The translations under genes were made by a program, and so were the position numbers. This document shows positions 40,255 through 41,584 of a stretch of DNA of 41,584 bases, in pieces. Where the stretch lies: NCBI RefSeq assembly GCF_012911975.1, contig NZ_SMDQ01000052.1, positions 1 through 41,584 of the forward strand, read 5' to 3'. Every line of letters begins with the position of its first letter. Within the stretch, counting starts at the first letter, position 1. The DNA is from Nodosilinea sp. P-1105 (GTDB lineage: Bacteria > Cyanobacteriota > Cyanobacteriia > Phormidesmidales > Phormidesmidaceae). The notes under the pieces were generated by a model. It did no database searches and had not been told where the DNA came from. It worked only from the letters and a program-made list of their open reading frames with translations.

Positions 40255-41217
40255 CTACCCATCCAACGGACTGCGCACCCCCCGCCCACCCCGATTCAGC
40301 ACATGGGTGTAAATCATGGTGGTTTTGACATCCTTATGGCCCAGCAGTTCTTGCACTGTGCGAATGTCGTAGCCATCTTCCAGCAGGTGGGTAGCAAAAC
40401 TGTGGCGAAACGTATGACAACCCCCATGTTTGGCAATGCAAGCTTGCCGAAGGGCATTTTTCACAGCACGCTGCACGGACTGCTCGTAGACATGATGCCG
40501 TCGCACGACCTTACTTCGAGGATCAACCGAGCGCTTCCAAGATGGAAATACAAACTGCCAACTCCACTCCTGATTAGCGTTGGGATACTTTCGATCCAAC
40601 GCATAAGGCAGCTCAACAGTGCCATAACCCATCGATAGATCTAGCTCATGTAGCTTTTTAGCCTTCTGAAGCTGAAGCTGGAGAGGAACTTCTAGAGACT
40701 TGGGCAGCATAGTTTGGCGATCTTTTTTCCCTTTACCGTCTCGCACAGTAATTTGGCCATAACCAAAGTCCAAATCCTTTACCCGCAGTCGCAACCCTTC
40801 CATCAAGCGCATGCCGCTGCCGTAGAGCAGACTGACGATAAGGTGCTCTACACCATCGAGATGGGCCAAAATTTGCTTCACCTCAGAACGACTAAACACT
40901 ACGGGTAGCCGCTCAGGCTTCTTAGCCCGCTCAATGTCGTCAATGTAGGGTAGGTCAATATGAAGCACCTGACGGTAGAGAAACAGTAAGGCACTTAGCG
41001 CCACCGTCTGGGTCGAGGAGGCTACGTTTCGTTGAATGGCTAGATGCGAAAGGTATGCCCGGATTTCATCAGCACCCATCTCCTTCGGGTGCCGCTTGTT
41101 ATGAAACAAGATGAAGTCTCGGATGTAGTGTACGTAAGATTTCTCGGTCTTAAGGCTGAAATGCTTGAGGCGAATTGCTTCCCTCACTTGGTCAAGCAGG
41201 CGTGGCGGAGGTGACAT
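40255..41217 (-). CDS. intI: Integron integrase (IntI-type tyrosine recombinase)
   Basis: The protein has 320 residues from ATG 41217; the frame extends to 41304 through the repeat array, but the family start is [15 protein letters not shown]. Catalytic residues are Arg137 (GSGMRLMEG), a lysine near 163 (GKGKKDR), His268 and Arg271 ([13 protein letters not shown]), His294 ([10 protein letters not shown]) and Tyr303 (MIYTHVL). The [21 protein letters not shown] insertion near 206-226 and the C-terminal [12 protein letters not shown] are the IntI-specific features that separate it from XerC/D. It inserts and excises cassettes at attI and attC. It reads leftward, so a cassette array would lie to its right, beyond the window. 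It lacks HIP1 octamers, unlike its neighbours. Confidence 0.92.
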   Translation of the reverse strand: MSPPPRLLDQVREAIRLKHFSLKTEKSYVHYIRDFILFHNKRHPKEMGADEIRAYLSHLAIQRNVASSTQTVALSALLFLYRQVLHIDLPYIDDIERAKKPERLPVVFSRSEVKQILAHLDGVEHLIVSLLYGSGMRLMEGLRLRVKDLDFGYGQITVRDGKGKKDRQTMLPKSLEVPLQLQLQKAKKLHELDLSMGYGTVELPYALDRKYPNANQEWSWQFVFPSWKRSVDPRSKVVRRHHVYEQSVQRAVKNALRQACIAKHGGCHTFRHSFATHLLEDGYDIRTVQELLGHKDVKTTMIYTHVLNRGGRGVRSPLDG

Positions 41218-41225
41218 AGGCAGAT

Positions 41226-41427
41226 GCTGGATAACCCCTAACTTTGGGGTATTATCCAGTGCAAGTGCTGGATAATACCCCCAAAACCTATACTTAACCC
41301 TCAAATCTACTGGATAACACCCGGATGTTACGGACTTATCCAGCAGAAATGATGTTTAATTCCTTAAGATCCAGGTATTATCTCGTGGATCTGCTGGATA
41401 ATACCGGGTAATAGGGGTCTTATCTAG
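41226..41427. repeat. Eight-copy GCTGGATAATACC array upstream of intI (candidate attI/operator region)
   Basis: Direct copies are at 41226-41238, 41267-41282, 41310-41324 and 41393-41408. Inverted copies are at 41246-41259, 41335-41344, 41374-41382 and 41416-41427. Copies 1 and 2 make a hairpin (TGGATAACCCC with GGGGTATTATCCA, seven-base loop). The array covers the intI upstream region where attI is expected. The same motif occurs at 10011-10177. Confidence 0.75.
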
Positions 41428-41584
41428 CTGATCTGACACTTAATACATAGTTATACGCGCGACTCGAAGTCGTTCGGGGGAGTTGGAAAGGGCTCCAAAA
41501 TCCTTTCCCCGCTAGTGTTCAAGCGGATGTCCGCCTTGGAATGTTCAACCAGTAATGGGAGGGCAGCATCAGCAGACAAGGTCA
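41428..41584. other. Possible start of the cassette region (unresolved)
   Basis: GTTATAC at about 41449 resembles, but does not match, the GTTRRRY recombination core. CGACT-CGA-AGTCG makes a small hairpin at about 41459-41474. Near 41518-41541, TTCAAGCGGA and TCCGCCTTGGAA pair with two extra bases on one arm, the sort of asymmetry seen in attC stems, but no RYYYAAC/GTTRRRY pair flanks it. The window ends before anything can be decided. Confidence 0.25.

Noticed and set aside
41218-41304. 29-residue extension of the integrase
   Set aside because: It is translated repeat array; IntI proteins start at about the SPPPRLLDQ position.

Overview
The window is chromosomal DNA from a cyanobacterium. 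The evidence is the abundant HIP1 octamer GCGATCGC, a DesA-type acyl-lipid desaturase, a SipA (DUF3148) protein, a LabA-like NYN protein, a DUF3747-amidase fusion, AAA_35 ATPases, several Uma2 proteins, a Ggt-type compatible-solute transporter and a heptanucleotide tandem repeat. The GC-rich sequence and gene set suggest a Leptolyngbya/Nodosilinea-like filamentous lineage, but that placement is inference. I found no rRNA, tRNA or CRISPR.

Layout. 1-7000: the tail of a transposase, then mostly single housekeeping or metabolic genes (MetX-like hydrolase, desaturase, GntR regulator, NDH-2, YaiI, SipA, AraC regulator) and a fragment of a CHRD gene. 7400-10200: a secreted two-rhodanese protein with a DUF302-like tail, then an accessory patch with a 140-bp MITE-like element, a short orphan frame, an unrecognised 238-aa gene and a cluster of GGATAA-type repeats. 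10400-14750: a complete four-gene ABC importer of the GgtBCDA/Agl type. 14800-23900: repeats, a decayed VapBC-like pair, three Uma2 genes, a DUF2283 gene, and two large AAA_35 ATPases, one fused to a membrane segment, coiled coil and about 15 WD40 repeats, the other to an N-terminal TIR domain. 24000-40000: envelope and core metabolism (amidase, desA, pentapeptide protein, GH32/43-like propeller, ilvD, tenA, CbbY-like HAD, cysK, lepB, metG, NYN protein, lptC), broken up by minisatellites and dispersed repeats. 40255-41584: an IntI-type integron integrase facing leftward, preceded by a dense array of inverted and direct GCTGGATAATACC repeats that may hold its attI or operators. The window ends where a cassette array could begin.

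The most interesting points are: (1) the TIR-AAA_35 / AAA_35-WD40 neighbourhood, a plausible signalling or defence island; (2) the integron integrase with its repeat array, and related repeats about 31 kb away beside an unrecognised gene; (3) decayed genes visible only as short C-terminal remnants (CHRD, PIN toxin, transposase); and (4) the repeat families, two of which stop exactly at stop codons.
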